Positions 7,509 to 16,757 of a DNA stretch of 64,000 nt are shown here, piece by piece. Positions within the stretch are counted from its first letter, which is position 1; each line of letters opens with the position of its first letter. The notes beneath the pieces are model-generated. The model had not been told where the DNA came from, ran no database searches, and worked only from the letters and a program-made list of their open reading frames with translations. Both the position numbers and the translations under genes were made by a program. The stretch spans positions 372,001 through 436,000 of the forward strand of contig NZ_AP025158.1 of the NCBI RefSeq assembly GCF_019974155.1. The letters run 5' to 3'. The stretch comes from Thermus thermophilus (GTDB lineage Bacteria > Deinococcota > Deinococci > Deinococcales > Thermaceae).

Positions 7509-8868
7509 AGGCCGTGCCCTTTCCCACCTCGCTTTCCACCCAGATCTCGCCCCCGTGGGCCTCGAGGATGGCCTTCACGATGGCGAGGCCGAGCCCCGAC
7601 CCGCCCCGTTCCCGGTCCCGGGCCTTGTCCACCCGGTAGAAGCGCTCAAAGAGGTGGGGGAGGTGTTCCTCGGGGATCCCCTCCCCGTCGTCTTCCACCC
7701 GGACCACCGCCTTGTCCCCTAGGTCAAAGGCCCTAAGCCACACGTGCCTGGCCCCCGCCTTGAGGGCGTTGGAGACGAGGTTGGCCAGGACCTGGTGGAG
7801 CCGGTCGGGGTCGCCCAGGACATGGAGGTCCTCGGGGGCTTCCACCAGGATCTCCCCGTCAAAGCTTTTGGCGAACTCCTCCCGCACTTCCTCCAGGAGG
7901 TCCAGGACCCGCACGGGCACGGGGCGGATCCTCCAGGTGCCGCTTTGCGAGAGGTCCAGGAGGTCGGAGACGAGCTTGCCCATGCGCTCCGCCTCCCGCC
8001 GCACGATTTCCAGGCTTTCCCGCTGGGCCTCGGTGAGGGGGGTGCGCCGGAGGAGGTAGCCCACGTGCCCCAGGATGGCGGTGATGGGGGTCCTGAGCTC
8101 GTGGGAGGCGTCCTGGAGGAAGCGGGTCTGGGCCTCAAAGGCCTCCTGCAGGCGGGAGAGCATCCCGTTCAGGGCCTTGACCAGGGCGGCCACCTCGTCC
8201 CGGGTTTCCGGCTCCGGTAAGGGCTCGGGGCGGGCGCTCATGGCCTCGGCCTTTCGCGCCGCCCACTCCAAGGGCTCCAGGGCCCGGGCCACGAGGCCGC
8301 GGGCGAGGAAGAGGGAGAGGAGGAGGACGAAGAGGGCCGTGCCCGCGTAGATGCGGGCGAACTGGCTTAGGGTGGCCTCCAGGTCCTCCGTGGGCCGGCC
8401 CACGAGGAGGGCGCCCTTCCACACCGAGCCGGAGAGGTTGACCTCCACCTTCCGGGCGTAGACGAGAAGCCGCAGGGGGTGGCCCTCCCGGGGGAGCTCC
8501 GCGTAGGCCCACACCTCTCCCCGCTTGAGGAGCTCCCGGTAGGCCTCCTCTTGGAGGAGGAGGCGCTGGCTTCCCAGGGCGGGGCTTTTCTGCAGGCTGA
8601 TCCCGCCCTCCCGGGCGAGGAGGGCCGGGTCCTCCTCGGGGAGGAGCTGGACCTCGGCGTAGAGGCCCGGGGGGAGGCCGGCCTCGAGGAGGGCCTGGCC
8701 CCCCAGGTTGAGGAGGCGCACCACCTGGTTGGCCGCCTCCTTTAGGTCGGCGCGCAGGCTCCCGTAGAGGAAGTTCCGAAGGAGCCCCTCCAGGGCGAAG
8801 CCGAGGACCAAAAAGGCCACGAGGAGAAGCCCCGCCGTGAGGAGGGTGATCCGGGTCCTAAGGGTCAT
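7462..8868 (-). CDS. sensor histidine kinase (OmpR-system partner)
   Basis: The 468-residue kinase has an N-terminal membrane helix (about 8-30), an extracytoplasmic sensor region, a second helix near 170-190, a HAMP segment, and a HisKA domain with DASHELRTPITAILGH. The HATPase_c domain follows, with N (LANLVSNALKAG), G1 (VEDDGEGIP) and G2 (GGSGLGLAIVKAI) boxes. It phosphorylates the response regulator encoded just upstream with a 31-base gap. The stimulus is unknown. Its 3' end overlaps the convergent DUF2089 gene. Confidence 0.93.
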   Translation of the reverse strand: MTLRTRITLLTAGLLLVAFLVLGFALEGLLRNFLYGSLRADLKEAANQVVRLLNLGGQALLEAGLPPGLYAEVQLLPEEDPALLAREGGISLQKSPALGSQRLLLQEEAYRELLKRGEVWAYAELPREGHPLRLLVYARKVEVNLSGSVWKGALLVGRPTEDLEATLSQFARIYAGTALFVLLLSLFLARGLVARALEPLEWAARKAEAMSARPEPLPEPETRDEVAALVKALNGMLSRLQEAFEAQTRFLQDASHELRTPITAILGHVGYLLRRTPLTEAQRESLEIVRREAERMGKLVSDLLDLSQSGTWRIRPVPVRVLDLLEEVREEFAKSFDGEILVEAPEDLHVLGDPDRLHQVLANLVSNALKAGARHVWLRAFDLGDKAVVRVEDDGEGIPEEHLPHLFERFYRVDKARDRERGGSGLGLAIVKAILEAHGGEIWVESEVGKGTAFSFSLPASGPPPPPR

Positions 8869-8899
8869 TCCGGGAGGGTGGGTCTACCGGGGCTTGGGC

Positions 8900-9583
8900 T
8901 CAGTCCTCCCTGAGGACGTACCCCACGCCCCGCACCGTGTGGATGAGGCGGCGCTCCCCCCCCGCCTCCAGCTTCTTGCGCAGGTAGCCGATGTAGACGT
9001 CCACCACGTTGCTCCCCCCCTGGTAGCCCGGCCAGACCTTCTCCTCAATCTCGTAGCGGCTGAAAACCTTGCCGGGGTTTTTGGCGAGGAGCTCCAGAAG
9101 CTCAAACTCCTTGTTGGAGAGTTCAATGCGGCGGTTTCCCCGGAAGACCTCCCGGCCCTCGAGGTTGATGATGAGGTCCGCCACCCGGATCTCCCCGGTG
9201 ATGGCCGGGGTGACCCGGCGGAGGTGGGCCCGCACCCGGGCGAGGAGCTCCTCAATGGAAAAGGGCTTCACCAAGTAGTCGTCGGCCCCGGCGTCCAGCC
9301 CCGCCACCTTGTCCTCCACCCGGTCCTTGGCGGTGAGGATGAGGATGGGCACGTTGGAGGTCTTGCGGATGCGCTTGGCCACCTCAATCCCGTCCATCAC
9401 GGGGAGCATCAGGTCCAGGATCACCAGGTTGGGGTTCACCTCCCGGAACTTGGAAAGCCCGGTGATCCCGTCGTGGGCCACCTCCGTGCGGTAGCCCTCG
9501 GCCTGGAGCTCAAGCTCAAGGAAGCGGGCGATGTCCTTCTCGTCCTCCACGATGAGGATCAGGGGCGGCTCCATGCCTCCCAT
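8900..9583 (-). CDS. OmpR/PhoB-family response regulator
   Basis: A receiver domain (acidic pair in IVEDEKD, phospho-acceptor Asp57 in VILDLMLP, Thr in ILTAKD, Lys in VKPFS) is followed by a winged-helix DNA-binding domain with [17 protein letters not shown] and [13 protein letters not shown]. The 227-residue length is normal. Start is ATG 9583 (MGGMEPP) or the ATG at 9574; they differ by three residues. It is first in a two-gene operon with the kinase. A perfect 16-base palindrome lies 9 bases upstream of the start and may be an operator. Confidence 0.94.
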   Translation of the reverse strand: MGGMEPPLILIVEDEKDIARFLELELQAEGYRTEVAHDGITGLSKFREVNPNLVILDLMLPVMDGIEVAKRIRKTSNVPILILTAKDRVEDKVAGLDAGADDYLVKPFSIEELLARVRAHLRRVTPAITGEIRVADLIINLEGREVFRGNRRIELSNKEFELLELLAKNPGKVFSRYEIEEKVWPGYQGGSNVVDVYIGYLRKKLEAGGERRLIHTVRGVGYVLRED

Positions 9584-9588
9584 GGTAC

Positions 9589-10065
9589 TTACTTTCTCAT
9601 GAGAAAGCTAAGTGGCTGCCGCCGCACGGGCCGCCCGAAATAAGGCTTGAAGAAGAGGGAAAGCCACCCCAGGGCCAGGTAGGCCAGGGTGTAAAGCCAC
9701 CTGGGGGCCTTGAGGTAGAGGAGGCGGAAGCCCACCCCGAGGAGGGCAAGCCCCCACACGAGGGCGAGGGCGAAGGTCCTCCCCCTTCCCTCCAGCCCTT
9801 TGGCCAGGAAGGGGGTGTAGCTCCCCGCGATGAAGAGGAAGATGGCGGCGTGGTCCAGCCTCCTGAGCCAGGCGAGCCCCCTTTCCCCCAGGTGGAGGCT
9901 GTGGTAGAGGGCGCTCGCCCCGAACATTAGGGCCATGGTGAGGCCGAAGGCGAGGAGGGCGGGCCAGGCCTCCTTAGGGGCCAGGAGGAGGAGAAGGAGG
10001 CTTCCGAGGAGGGCGAGGGGCACCCCGAGGGCGTGGCTTAGGGCGTTGAAGGGCTCGCGGACCAC
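9589..10065 (-). pseudogene. hemolysin III family membrane protein, C-terminally truncated
   Basis: From GTG 10065, 8 bases after the ppsA stop, the frame reads VREPFNALSHALGVPLALLG, then ASALYHSLHLGERG and LRRLDHAAIFLFIAGSYTPF, all hallmarks of the HlyIII/YqfA seven-helix family. The protein should be about 200-215 residues but stops after about 158. After LYTLAYLALGWLSLFFKP it ends in an unrelated tail ([11 protein letters not shown]). The final two helices, with the family's HxxWHxFV motif, are missing, and only 5 bases separate the stop from the response regulator start. I infer a 3' deletion and probable loss of function. Confidence 0.65.
9592..9607. promoter_or_regulatory. 16-bp perfect palindrome before response regulator gene
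   Basis: CTTTCTCATGAGAAAG is its own reverse complement and is notably AT-rich for this sequence. It lies between the response regulator start (9583) and the truncated hemolysin III frame, overlapping the last codons of the latter. It could be an autoregulatory operator or a scar of the deletion that truncated hemolysin III. Confidence 0.4.
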
Positions 10066-10073
10066 GCCCCAGG

Positions 10074-12467
10074 CTACCCGATCCCGAGCCTCCTTTCCAC
10101 CTCGGCCACCTCCCGCACCGTGCGCAGGAGGGCGTCGGGGTTGAGGCTTAGGGAGTCTATGCCCCGTTCCACCAGGAAGGCGGCGAACTCGGGGTAGTCG
10201 GAGGGGGCCTGGCCACAAATACCCACCTTCTTCCCCTTGGCGTGGGCCTTCTCAATGAGCATGGCCGCGAGGCGCTTCACCGTCTCCCGCCGCTCGTCAA
10301 AGAGGTGGGCCACCCGCTCGGAGTCCCGGTCCAGGCCCAAGGCGAGCTGGGTGAGGTCGTTGGAGCCGATGGAGAAGCCGTCAAAGAGCTCGGCGAAGGC
10401 CTCGGCCTCGAGGACGTTGGAGGGGATCTCCGCCATCACGTAGACCTCGAGGCCCCCCTCCCCCCGCCTAAGCCCCCCCTCGGCCATGGCCTCCAGGACC
10501 TTCTTTCCCTCCTCCGGGGTGCGGCAGAAGGGGACCATGACCATGAGGTTCTTGAGGCCCATCCCCTCCCTGACCCGCTTCACCGCGGCCACCTCCAGGA
10601 GGAAGCCCTCCTTGTAGTCCGGGTGGTAGTAGCGGCTCGCCCCCCGCCACCCCAGCATGGGGTTTTCCTCCTTGGGCTCAAAGAGGTGCCCCCCGAGGAG
10701 GCGGGCGTACTCGTTGGTCTTGAAGTCGGAGAAGCGGAGGAGAACGGGCCTCGGATAGAAGGCGGCGGCGATGAGGCCGATGCCCTCGCTCAGGCGCTCC
10801 ACGAAGTAGGCCCGCTTGTCGGGGTAGGCCTCGGTGATCTCCTCCACCTGGCGGCGCACCTCCTTGGGGAGGGTTTCAAACCGGGTGAGGGCCAGGGGGT
10901 GGACGCGCACGTGGCTCGCGAAGACGAACTCCATGCGCAAAAGCCCCACCCCCTCCGTGGGAAGGAGGCTCGTCCTCAGGGCCTCCTCCGGGGTGCCCAC
11001 GTTCACCAGGATCCGGGTCCGGGTCTTGGGCAGGGTCTCGGGGCGGATCTCCTCCACCTCAAAGGGGAGCCTTCCCCGGTAGACCACGCCCCGCTCCCCC
11101 TCGGCGCAGGAGACCGTGACCTCCTCCCCCTCGGGGACGCTCCGGGTGGCCCCCACCGCCCCCACCACCGCGGGCACCCCCAGCTCCCGGGCCACGATGG
11201 CCGCGTGGGAGGTGCGCCCACCCCTTTCGGTGACGATGGCCGCCGCCTTCTTCATGATGGGCTCCCAGTCGGGGTTGGTGGTCTCCGTGACCAGGACCTC
11301 CCCCTCCTGGAAGCGGTCCATCTCCCTCGGGTCCCTGAGGACGCGGGCCCGGCCCGCGGCGATGGCCTCCCCCACGGCGAGGCCCTCCGCCAGGACCTCG
11401 CCCCGCTTGAGGAGGCGGAAGACGCGGAGGACGGGGGCCTTCTGGGAGTGGACGGTCTCGGGCCGGGCCTGGAGGACGAAGAGCTCCCCCGTGGGGCCGT
11501 CCTTGGCCCACTCAATGTCCATGGGGGTGGGGCTTCCCCGCTTCCTGGAGTAGTGGTCCTCAATCTTCAGGGCCCAGTCGGCGAGGCGGAGGACCTCCTC
11601 GTCCTTTAGGGCGAAGCGGTTCCTTAGGTAAGGCGGCGTGGGCCGGTTCTTGAGCCGGCCTTCCCTGGGGTCAAAGGCCAGGGTGAGCTCCTTGGCGCCG
11701 AGCCTTCGGTAGACCACGGCCCGGAAGCCCTCCCGGAAGGTCTCCTTGTGCACGTAGTACCCGTCCGGGATCACCCGGCCCTGGACGATGTTCTCCCCGA
11801 GGCCGTAGATGGCCGTGAGGTAGACGAAGCCCCGGTGGCCGGTGTCGGGGTCCAGGGTGAAGATGACCCCGCTTGCGGCGCTGTCCGCCCGCACCATGCG
11901 CTGGACCCCCACGGAGAGGGCCACCTTGAGGTGGTCAAAGCCCATGTGGGCCCGGTAGCTGATGGCCCGCGCGGTGAAGAGGCTCGCCATGGCCCGCTTC
12001 ACGTGGAGGAGGAGGTCCTCCTCCCCCTGGACGTAGAGAAAGCTTTCCTGCTGCCCGGCGAAGCTCGCCGTGGGGAGGTCCTCGGCGGTGGCGCTACTCC
12101 GCACGGCCACGGGGATCTCCTCCTCCCCCGCCTCCTCGGAAAGCCTGCGGTAGGCCTCCAGGATCTCCTCCCGGAGGTCTTGGGGGTATTCGCCCTTCAG
12201 GATCAGGTTCCGCAGGCGGCGGCTTGCCCTCTGCAAGGCCTTGGGGTCCTCCGGGTCCAGCCCCTCCAGCTCCCGGGCGATGGCCTCCTGAAGGCCGTTA
12301 TGCCGGAGGAAGTGCCAATAGGCCTCGCTGGTGGTGGCGAAGCCCTCGGGCACCTTGACCCCTAAGGGGGAGAGCTCCCGGATCATCTCCCCCAAGGAGG
12401 CGTTCTTCCCCCCCACCAGGGGGACGTCCTCGAGGCCCACCTCGTGGAAAAACCGCACCCACTTCAT
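10074..12467 (-). CDS. ppsA: phosphoenolpyruvate synthase
   Basis: This 797-residue protein has the PpsA architecture: an N-terminal ATP-binding domain (VPLVGGKNASLGEM at the start, VRSSATAEDLPTASFAGQQE near 125), a central swivelling phosphohistidine domain with catalytic His421 in GGRTSHAAIVARELG, and a C-terminal PEP-binding TIM barrel ending near the GICGQAPSDYPEFA motif. It converts pyruvate, ATP and water to PEP, AMP and phosphate, feeding gluconeogenesis. It is translationally coupled (ATGA) to the upstream moxR gene. Confidence 0.97.
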   Translation of the reverse strand: MKWVRFFHEVGLEDVPLVGGKNASLGEMIRELSPLGVKVPEGFATTSEAYWHFLRHNGLQEAIARELEGLDPEDPKALQRASRRLRNLILKGEYPQDLREEILEAYRRLSEEAGEEEIPVAVRSSATAEDLPTASFAGQQESFLYVQGEEDLLLHVKRAMASLFTARAISYRAHMGFDHLKVALSVGVQRMVRADSAASGVIFTLDPDTGHRGFVYLTAIYGLGENIVQGRVIPDGYYVHKETFREGFRAVVYRRLGAKELTLAFDPREGRLKNRPTPPYLRNRFALKDEEVLRLADWALKIEDHYSRKRGSPTPMDIEWAKDGPTGELFVLQARPETVHSQKAPVLRVFRLLKRGEVLAEGLAVGEAIAAGRARVLRDPREMDRFQEGEVLVTETTNPDWEPIMKKAAAIVTERGGRTSHAAIVARELGVPAVVGAVGATRSVPEGEEVTVSCAEGERGVVYRGRLPFEVEEIRPETLPKTRTRILVNVGTPEEALRTSLLPTEGVGLLRMEFVFASHVRVHPLALTRFETLPKEVRRQVEEITEAYPDKRAYFVERLSEGIGLIAAAFYPRPVLLRFSDFKTNEYARLLGGHLFEPKEENPMLGWRGASRYYHPDYKEGFLLEVAAVKRVREGMGLKNLMVMVPFCRTPEEGKKVLEAMAEGGLRRGEGGLEVYVMAEIPSNVLEAEAFAELFDGFSIGSNDLTQLALGLDRDSERVAHLFDERRETVKRLAAMLIEKAHAKGKKVGICGQAPSDYPEFAAFLVERGIDSLSLNPDALLRTVREVAEVERRLGIG

Positions 12468-13354
12468 GGAATGCCTCCTTTCTTTAGGGCTTCCTTCAGC
12501 ACCCCTTCGGCGCTTTCCCCTTCGTAAAGCGCCTCCTCCGTGAGGAAGAGGCGGTGGGGGAGGGCGAGGAAGGCGGCGTCCTTAAGCTCCTTCCAGTCCA
12601 CCAAGGGCTTCCCCCGCAGGTAGGCGAGGGCCCGGGCGAGGGAAAGCCACGCCTTGGCCCCGCGGGGGGAAAGCCCCATGCGGAGGCGCCGGTCCTCCTG
12701 GGTGAGGAAGGCCACGTGGGTGATGGCCTCCAGGGCCTCCTTGGCCACCCGCACCTCCTTCGCCTCCTCCTGGGCCTTTAGGAGGTCCACCTCCACTGGC
12801 TCTGGGGCCTTGGGTTCCTCGGTGAGGATCCTGAGCCACACCTCCCGCCTCGGGGGGCGGAAGGGGATCTTGGCGGTGAAGCGGTCCAGCTGGGCCTCGG
12901 GCAGGGGGTAGGTGCCCTCCAGCTCCAGGGGGTTTTGCGTGGCCAGGACGAAGAAGGGTTCGGGCAAGGGATAGCGCACCCCCCCTGCGGTCACCGCCCT
13001 TTCCTGCATGGCCTCGAGGAGGGCCGACTGCACCTTGGGGGGCGCCCGGTTGATCTCGTCCGCCAGGACCACCTGGGCGAAGATGGGGCCCGGGACGAAG
13101 ACGAAGCGCCCCTCCCGGTAGACCTCGCTTCCCGTGAGGTCCTGGGGGAGGAGGTCCGGGGTGAACTGGATGCGCTTGTAGCTTAGGCCGCTCGCCCGGG
13201 CGAAGCCCTCCGCCAGAAGGGTCTTTCCCAGGCCCGGGGTCCCCTCCAAGAGGGCGTGCCCCCGGGCGAGGAAGGTGGCGAGGAGGGCCTCTATGGCCTC
13301 CTCCTGGCCGAAGAGCACCCTCCCCAAGGCCTCCCGAAGGCGTTCCAGGGACAC
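12464..13354 (-). CDS. MoxR-type AAA ATPase
   Basis: The 296-residue protein has Walker A GTPGLGKTLLAEG near 38-50, Walker B VVLADEINRAPPK, sensor 1 FVLATQNPLELEGTYPLPEA, and a C-terminal lid ending with a DAAFLALPHRL segment. These are MoxR features. MoxR ATPases act as chaperones that activate or insert cofactors in partner proteins, often with a VWA-domain protein encoded nearby. No VWA gene is next to it here; it sits between EF-G-2 and ppsA with no intergenic space, so its client is unknown. Confidence 0.93.
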   Translation of the reverse strand: MSLERLREALGRVLFGQEEAIEALLATFLARGHALLEGTPGLGKTLLAEGFARASGLSYKRIQFTPDLLPQDLTGSEVYREGRFVFVPGPIFAQVVLADEINRAPPKVQSALLEAMQERAVTAGGVRYPLPEPFFVLATQNPLELEGTYPLPEAQLDRFTAKIPFRPPRREVWLRILTEEPKAPEPVEVDLLKAQEEAKEVRVAKEALEAITHVAFLTQEDRRLRMGLSPRGAKAWLSLARALAYLRGKPLVDWKELKDAAFLALPHRLFLTEEALYEGESAEGVLKEALKKGGIP

Positions 13355-15331
13355 CTAGCCCTCCCGGGCCCTCTCCTGGACGATCCTTTGGGCGAGGTGC
13401 GGGGGGACCTCGGCGTAGTGGCTGAACTCCAGGGTGTAGGCCCCCGCCCCCCCGGTGAGGCTCGGCAGGACCTTGTAGTACTCCAGGACCTCGGCGAGGG
13501 GCACCTCGGCCCGCACCGCGCTTAAGGCGCCTTCCTGCTCCATGCCCAAGATCCGCCCCCGGCGGGCCTGGAGGTCGGAGAGGACGTCCCCCACCCGCTC
13601 CTGGGGGACGAGGACCTTGAGGCGGTAGATGGGCTCTAGGAGCACGGGGTGGGCCTCGGCCATCACCTTCTTGAAGGCCATGCTTGCAGCGATCTGGAAG
13701 GCCAGGTCCGAGGAGTCCACCTCGTGGTAGGAGCCGTTGTAGACGATGGCCTTGAAGCCCATCACCGGGAAGCCCGCCAGCACCCCCTTCTTGGCCGCTT
13801 CCTTGATCCCCTCCTCTATGGCCTCCTGGTACTTGCTGGGGATGACCCCGCCGGTGATGCGCCACTCAAAGGCGTACTCGCTCGCGGGCTCCAGCCTGAG
13901 CCACACGTCCCCGTACTGGCCGTGCCCCCCGGTCTGCTTCTTGTACTTGCCCTGGCCCTCGGCCACCTTCTTGATGGTCTCCCGGTAGGGCACCTTGGGC
14001 ACGGAGAAGGTCACCTCCACCCCGTAGTCCGAAAGGCGCTCCTTGGCCGTGGCGAGGTGGAGCTCCCCGTGGCCCCAAAGGAGGAGCTCCCCGGTCTCCT
14101 CCTGGCGCTCTATCTTCAGGCTTGGGTCCTCCTCCAAAAGCTTCCTCAGGGCCTCGCCCAGCTTGGCCTCGTCCGTGCGCCCCTTGGGGTGAAGGGCCAC
14201 GGGCACGTTGGGCTCGGGCAGGCGGGCGAAGGGGACCTCCTCGCTTTCCGGCCTTTCCCCTTGCCAGAGGACCATGCCCCGGTGGAGGTTTTCCGCCTTG
14301 GGAAGCCCCAGGATGAACCCCGCCTCCGCCTCCTCCACCTCTAAGAGGTCCTTCCCCATGGGCACGTAGAGGTGGGGGAGGCGCACCGGTCCCGCCTCGC
14401 TTTGGAGGGCGTCCCCGGGCTTAAGCCTTCCCCGGTAGAGGCGCAGGTAGGCCACCTGGCCCATGAAGGGGTCCACCTGGACCTTGAAGACCTTGGCCAA
14501 AGGGGGGCCATCCCCGAAGCGCTCTTCGGGGGAGGGGAAGGCCTCGAGGATCAGGTCCAGAAGGGGCAGGACGCCGATGCCCGTTTCCCCGGAGGCCAGG
14601 GCCACGGGGTAGAGGAGGCCCCGCCGCACCGCCTCGTGGAAGGCCTTCTCCAGGGCCTCCCCCGTGACCTCCTCCCCCTCCAGGTACTTCTCCAAGAGGC
14701 CCTCGTCCGTCTCCACGATGGCCTCGAGGACCTCCTGGCGGAAGCGCTGGGCCCTTTCCCTCTCCTCCTCGGGAACCTCCACCTCCACTTCCCGCCCCTC
14801 CTGGTAGCGGTAGGCCTTGCCGTGGAAGACGTCCATGAGCCCCACCCACCGGCTTCCCTCGTAGAGGGGTAGGTCTATGGGGAGGATGGGGCCCAGGGTG
14901 CTCCTCAGGTCCTGGAGGAGGGCGTAGTAGTCCCCGCCCTTGTCCAGCTTGGTGACCACCACCATCCGGGGAAGGCCAAGCCTTTCCGCCACGGTCCAGG
15001 CCCTCTCCGTGCCCACCTGCACCCCGGCCTCCGCGGACACGGCCACCAAGGCGGCGTCCGCGGCCTCCAGGGCTCCCCGGATCTCCCCCACGAAGTCCCC
15101 GTACCCGGGGGCATCCAGGAGGAAGATGCGGTGCTCCCGGTAGCGCAAGGGGGCGACCCCGGTGCGCACCGTGGTGCGGTGGAGCTTGGCCTCGGGGGTG
15201 TAGTCCGTGGTGGTGGTGCCCTCCTCCACCCGGCCCATGCGCTCCTTGGCCCCCGTGTGGAAAAGAAGGGCTTCGGTGAGGGTGGTCTTGCCGCTTCCCG
15301 CGTGCCCTACCAGGGCAACCGTTCTGATCAT
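13355..15331 (-). CDS. elongation factor G-like GTPase (EF-G-2)
   Basis: The 658-residue protein has a translational GTPase G domain (G1 GHAGSGKT at 9-16, G3 DAPGY at 73-77, G4 TKLD at 127-130) and EF-G-like domains II-V, including GGVIPSKYQEAIEEGIKEA in domain IV. It is shorter than canonical EF-G (about 690) and matches the second EF-G known from T. thermophilus, whose cellular task is unsettled. The usual DTPG is DAPG here and NKxD is TKLD. A TATACT hexamer (minus strand, 15355-15360) precedes a GGAGG-type ribosome site before the ATG. Confidence 0.92.
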   Translation of the reverse strand: MIRTVALVGHAGSGKTTLTEALLFHTGAKERMGRVEEGTTTTDYTPEAKLHRTTVRTGVAPLRYREHRIFLLDAPGYGDFVGEIRGALEAADAALVAVSAEAGVQVGTERAWTVAERLGLPRMVVVTKLDKGGDYYALLQDLRSTLGPILPIDLPLYEGSRWVGLMDVFHGKAYRYQEGREVEVEVPEEERERAQRFRQEVLEAIVETDEGLLEKYLEGEEVTGEALEKAFHEAVRRGLLYPVALASGETGIGVLPLLDLILEAFPSPEERFGDGPPLAKVFKVQVDPFMGQVAYLRLYRGRLKPGDALQSEAGPVRLPHLYVPMGKDLLEVEEAEAGFILGLPKAENLHRGMVLWQGERPESEEVPFARLPEPNVPVALHPKGRTDEAKLGEALRKLLEEDPSLKIERQEETGELLLWGHGELHLATAKERLSDYGVEVTFSVPKVPYRETIKKVAEGQGKYKKQTGGHGQYGDVWLRLEPASEYAFEWRITGGVIPSKYQEAIEEGIKEAAKKGVLAGFPVMGFKAIVYNGSYHEVDSSDLAFQIAASMAFKKVMAEAHPVLLEPIYRLKVLVPQERVGDVLSDLQARRGRILGMEQEGALSAVRAEVPLAEVLEYYKVLPSLTGGAGAYTLEFSHYAEVPPHLAQRIVQERAREG

Positions 15332-15378
15332 GGCGCCTCCTTCTTGGTGCCCATAGTATAGGGCCGAGGAGGGGGCGA

Positions 15379-15762
15379 TTGTCCCAGGTGCTTTACCTGC
15401 CGCGGAGGTTGCTTGAGGAAACGGAGGCCCACCTGCGCCGGGAGGCCCCCAAGGAGGGGGTGGGGCTTTGGGCGGGGAGGCGGGAGGTGGAGCGGGTCGT
15501 TCCCCTGCCCAACGTCCACCCGAACCCCCTCACGGGCTACCTGGCGGAGCCCCTGGCCCTGCTTAGGGCCCTAAAAGCGCTTGAGCGGGAGGGGCTTTCC
15601 CTCCTCGCCATCTACCACTCCCACCCTTCTGGCCCCGCCCTCCCGAGCCCGAGGGACATCAAGGAAGCCCGCTGGCGGGTGCCCTACGTCATCTTCGGCA
15701 CGGACGGGGTCCGGGCCTTCCTCCTTCCCGAGGGGCAGGAGGTGGCCCTGGTGGTGCTCTAG
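15379..15762 (+). CDS. JAB1/MPN-domain metalloprotease-like protein
   Basis: The 127-residue protein is a stand-alone JAMM domain: a conserved Glu (KEGVGLWAG), then HSHPSGPALPSPRD, which carries the two zinc His and the Asp of the HxHPxxxxxPSxxD motif. Such small bacterial JAMM proteins include Mec+/CysO-type peptidases that trim ubiquitin-like sulfur carriers. Start is probably TTG 15379, with GGAGGGGG a few bases upstream; GTG 15388 is an alternative. It is divergent from the EF-G-2 gene with 47 bases between. No sulfur-carrier gene is adjacent. Confidence 0.85.
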   Translation: MSQVLYLPRRLLEETEAHLRREAPKEGVGLWAGRREVERVVPLPNVHPNPLTGYLAEPLALLRALKALEREGLSLLAIYHSHPSGPALPSPRDIKEARWRVPYVIFGTDGVRAFLLPEGQEVALVVL

Positions 15763-15814
15763 GGCGCATAAACTTCCCAAGCCCCGTATGGGCGTTTCTG
15801 CTACCATGCCCCCC

Positions 15815-16690
15815 ATGGAACGCGTGGCCGTGGTGGGCGTGCCCATGGACCTGGGGGCGAACCGGCGGGGCGTGGACATGGGGCCGTCCGCCCTGCGGTA
15901 CGCCCGGCTTCTGGAACAGCTGGAGGATCTGGGCTACACCGTGGAGGACCTGGGGGACGTGCCCGTCTCCTTGGTCCGGTCCTCGAGGCGGAGGGGGCAG
16001 GGCCTCGCCTACCTGGAGGAGATCCGGGCCGCGGCCCTCGCCCTAAAGGAGCGCCTGGCGTCCCTGCCCGAGGGGGTTTTCCCCATCGTCTTGGGCGGGG
16101 ACCACTCCTTGAGCATGGGCTCGGTGGCAGGGGCCGCTCGGGGCCGGCGGGTGGGCGTGGTCTGGGTGGACGCCCACGCCGACTTCAACACCCCCGAGAC
16201 CTCGCCGAGCGGCAACGTCCACGGCATGCCCCTCGCCGTCCTCTCGGGCCTGGGCCATCCCCGGCTCACGGAGGTCTTCCGGGCCGTGGACCCCAGGGAC
16301 GTGGTCCTGGTGGGGGTGCGGAGCCTGGACCCCGGGGAGAAGCGGCTCCTTAGGGAGGCGGGGGTCCGGGTCTACGCCATGCACGAGGTGGACCGCCTCG
16401 GGGTGGCCCGGATCGCCGAGGAGATCCTAAGCCACCTCCAGGGCCTCCCCCTCCACGTCTCCCTGGACGCCGACGTCCTGGACCCCGCCCTCGCCCCCGG
16501 GGTGGGGACCCCGGTGCCCGGGGGGCTCACCTACCGGGAGGCCCACCTCCTCATGGAGATCCTGGCCGAGTCGGGCCGGGTGCAGAGCCTGGACCTGGTG
16601 GAGGTGAACCCCATCCTGGACGAGCGCAACCGCACCGCCGAGATGCTGGTGGGCCTGGCGCTCAGCCTCTTGGGCAAGCGGATCCTTTGA
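15815..16690 (+). CDS. rocF: arginase
   Basis: The 291-residue protein opens MERVAVVGVPMDLGANRRGV and has the binuclear manganese motifs of ureohydrolases: GGDHS near 93-97, DAHADFNTPETSPSGNVHGM, and SLDADVLDPALAPGVGTPVP. The SGNVHGMPLA segment and the DMGPSALRYA region favour true arginase over agmatinase. It hydrolyses arginine to ornithine and urea. An ATG three codons upstream (15806) is possible; I prefer 15815 by family alignment. The leader is short and no clear ribosome site is visible, so a leaderless start is possible. Confidence 0.93.
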   Translation: MERVAVVGVPMDLGANRRGVDMGPSALRYARLLEQLEDLGYTVEDLGDVPVSLVRSSRRRGQGLAYLEEIRAAALALKERLASLPEGVFPIVLGGDHSLSMGSVAGAARGRRVGVVWVDAHADFNTPETSPSGNVHGMPLAVLSGLGHPRLTEVFRAVDPRDVVLVGVRSLDPGEKRLLREAGVRVYAMHEVDRLGVARIAEEILSHLQGLPLHVSLDADVLDPALAPGVGTPVPGGLTYREAHLLMEILAESGRVQSLDLVEVNPILDERNRTAEMLVGLALSLLGKRIL

Positions 16691-16704
16691 GGCCACCCCA
16701 GGCC

Positions 16705-16726
16705 GGCCTCCATCGCTAGGATGGCC
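16705..16726 (+). terminator. hairpin between convergent arginase and RDD genes
   Basis: GGCC-T-CCATC (16705-16714) pairs with GATGG-CC (16720-16726) around loop GCTAG, with one bulged T. It lies 15 bases after the arginase stop, and a CCTTTT stretch follows about 10 bases later. It could serve as a terminator for arginase. Confidence 0.4.
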
Positions 16727-16757
16727 GAAGGAAGGTCCTTTTGCCGCAGCGGGGCCG

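Noticed and set aside
15581-15814. Upstream extension of arginase into the MPN-protein gene
   Set aside because: The added residues are Pro/Arg-rich out-of-frame sequence; arginases start at MERVAVVGVP.
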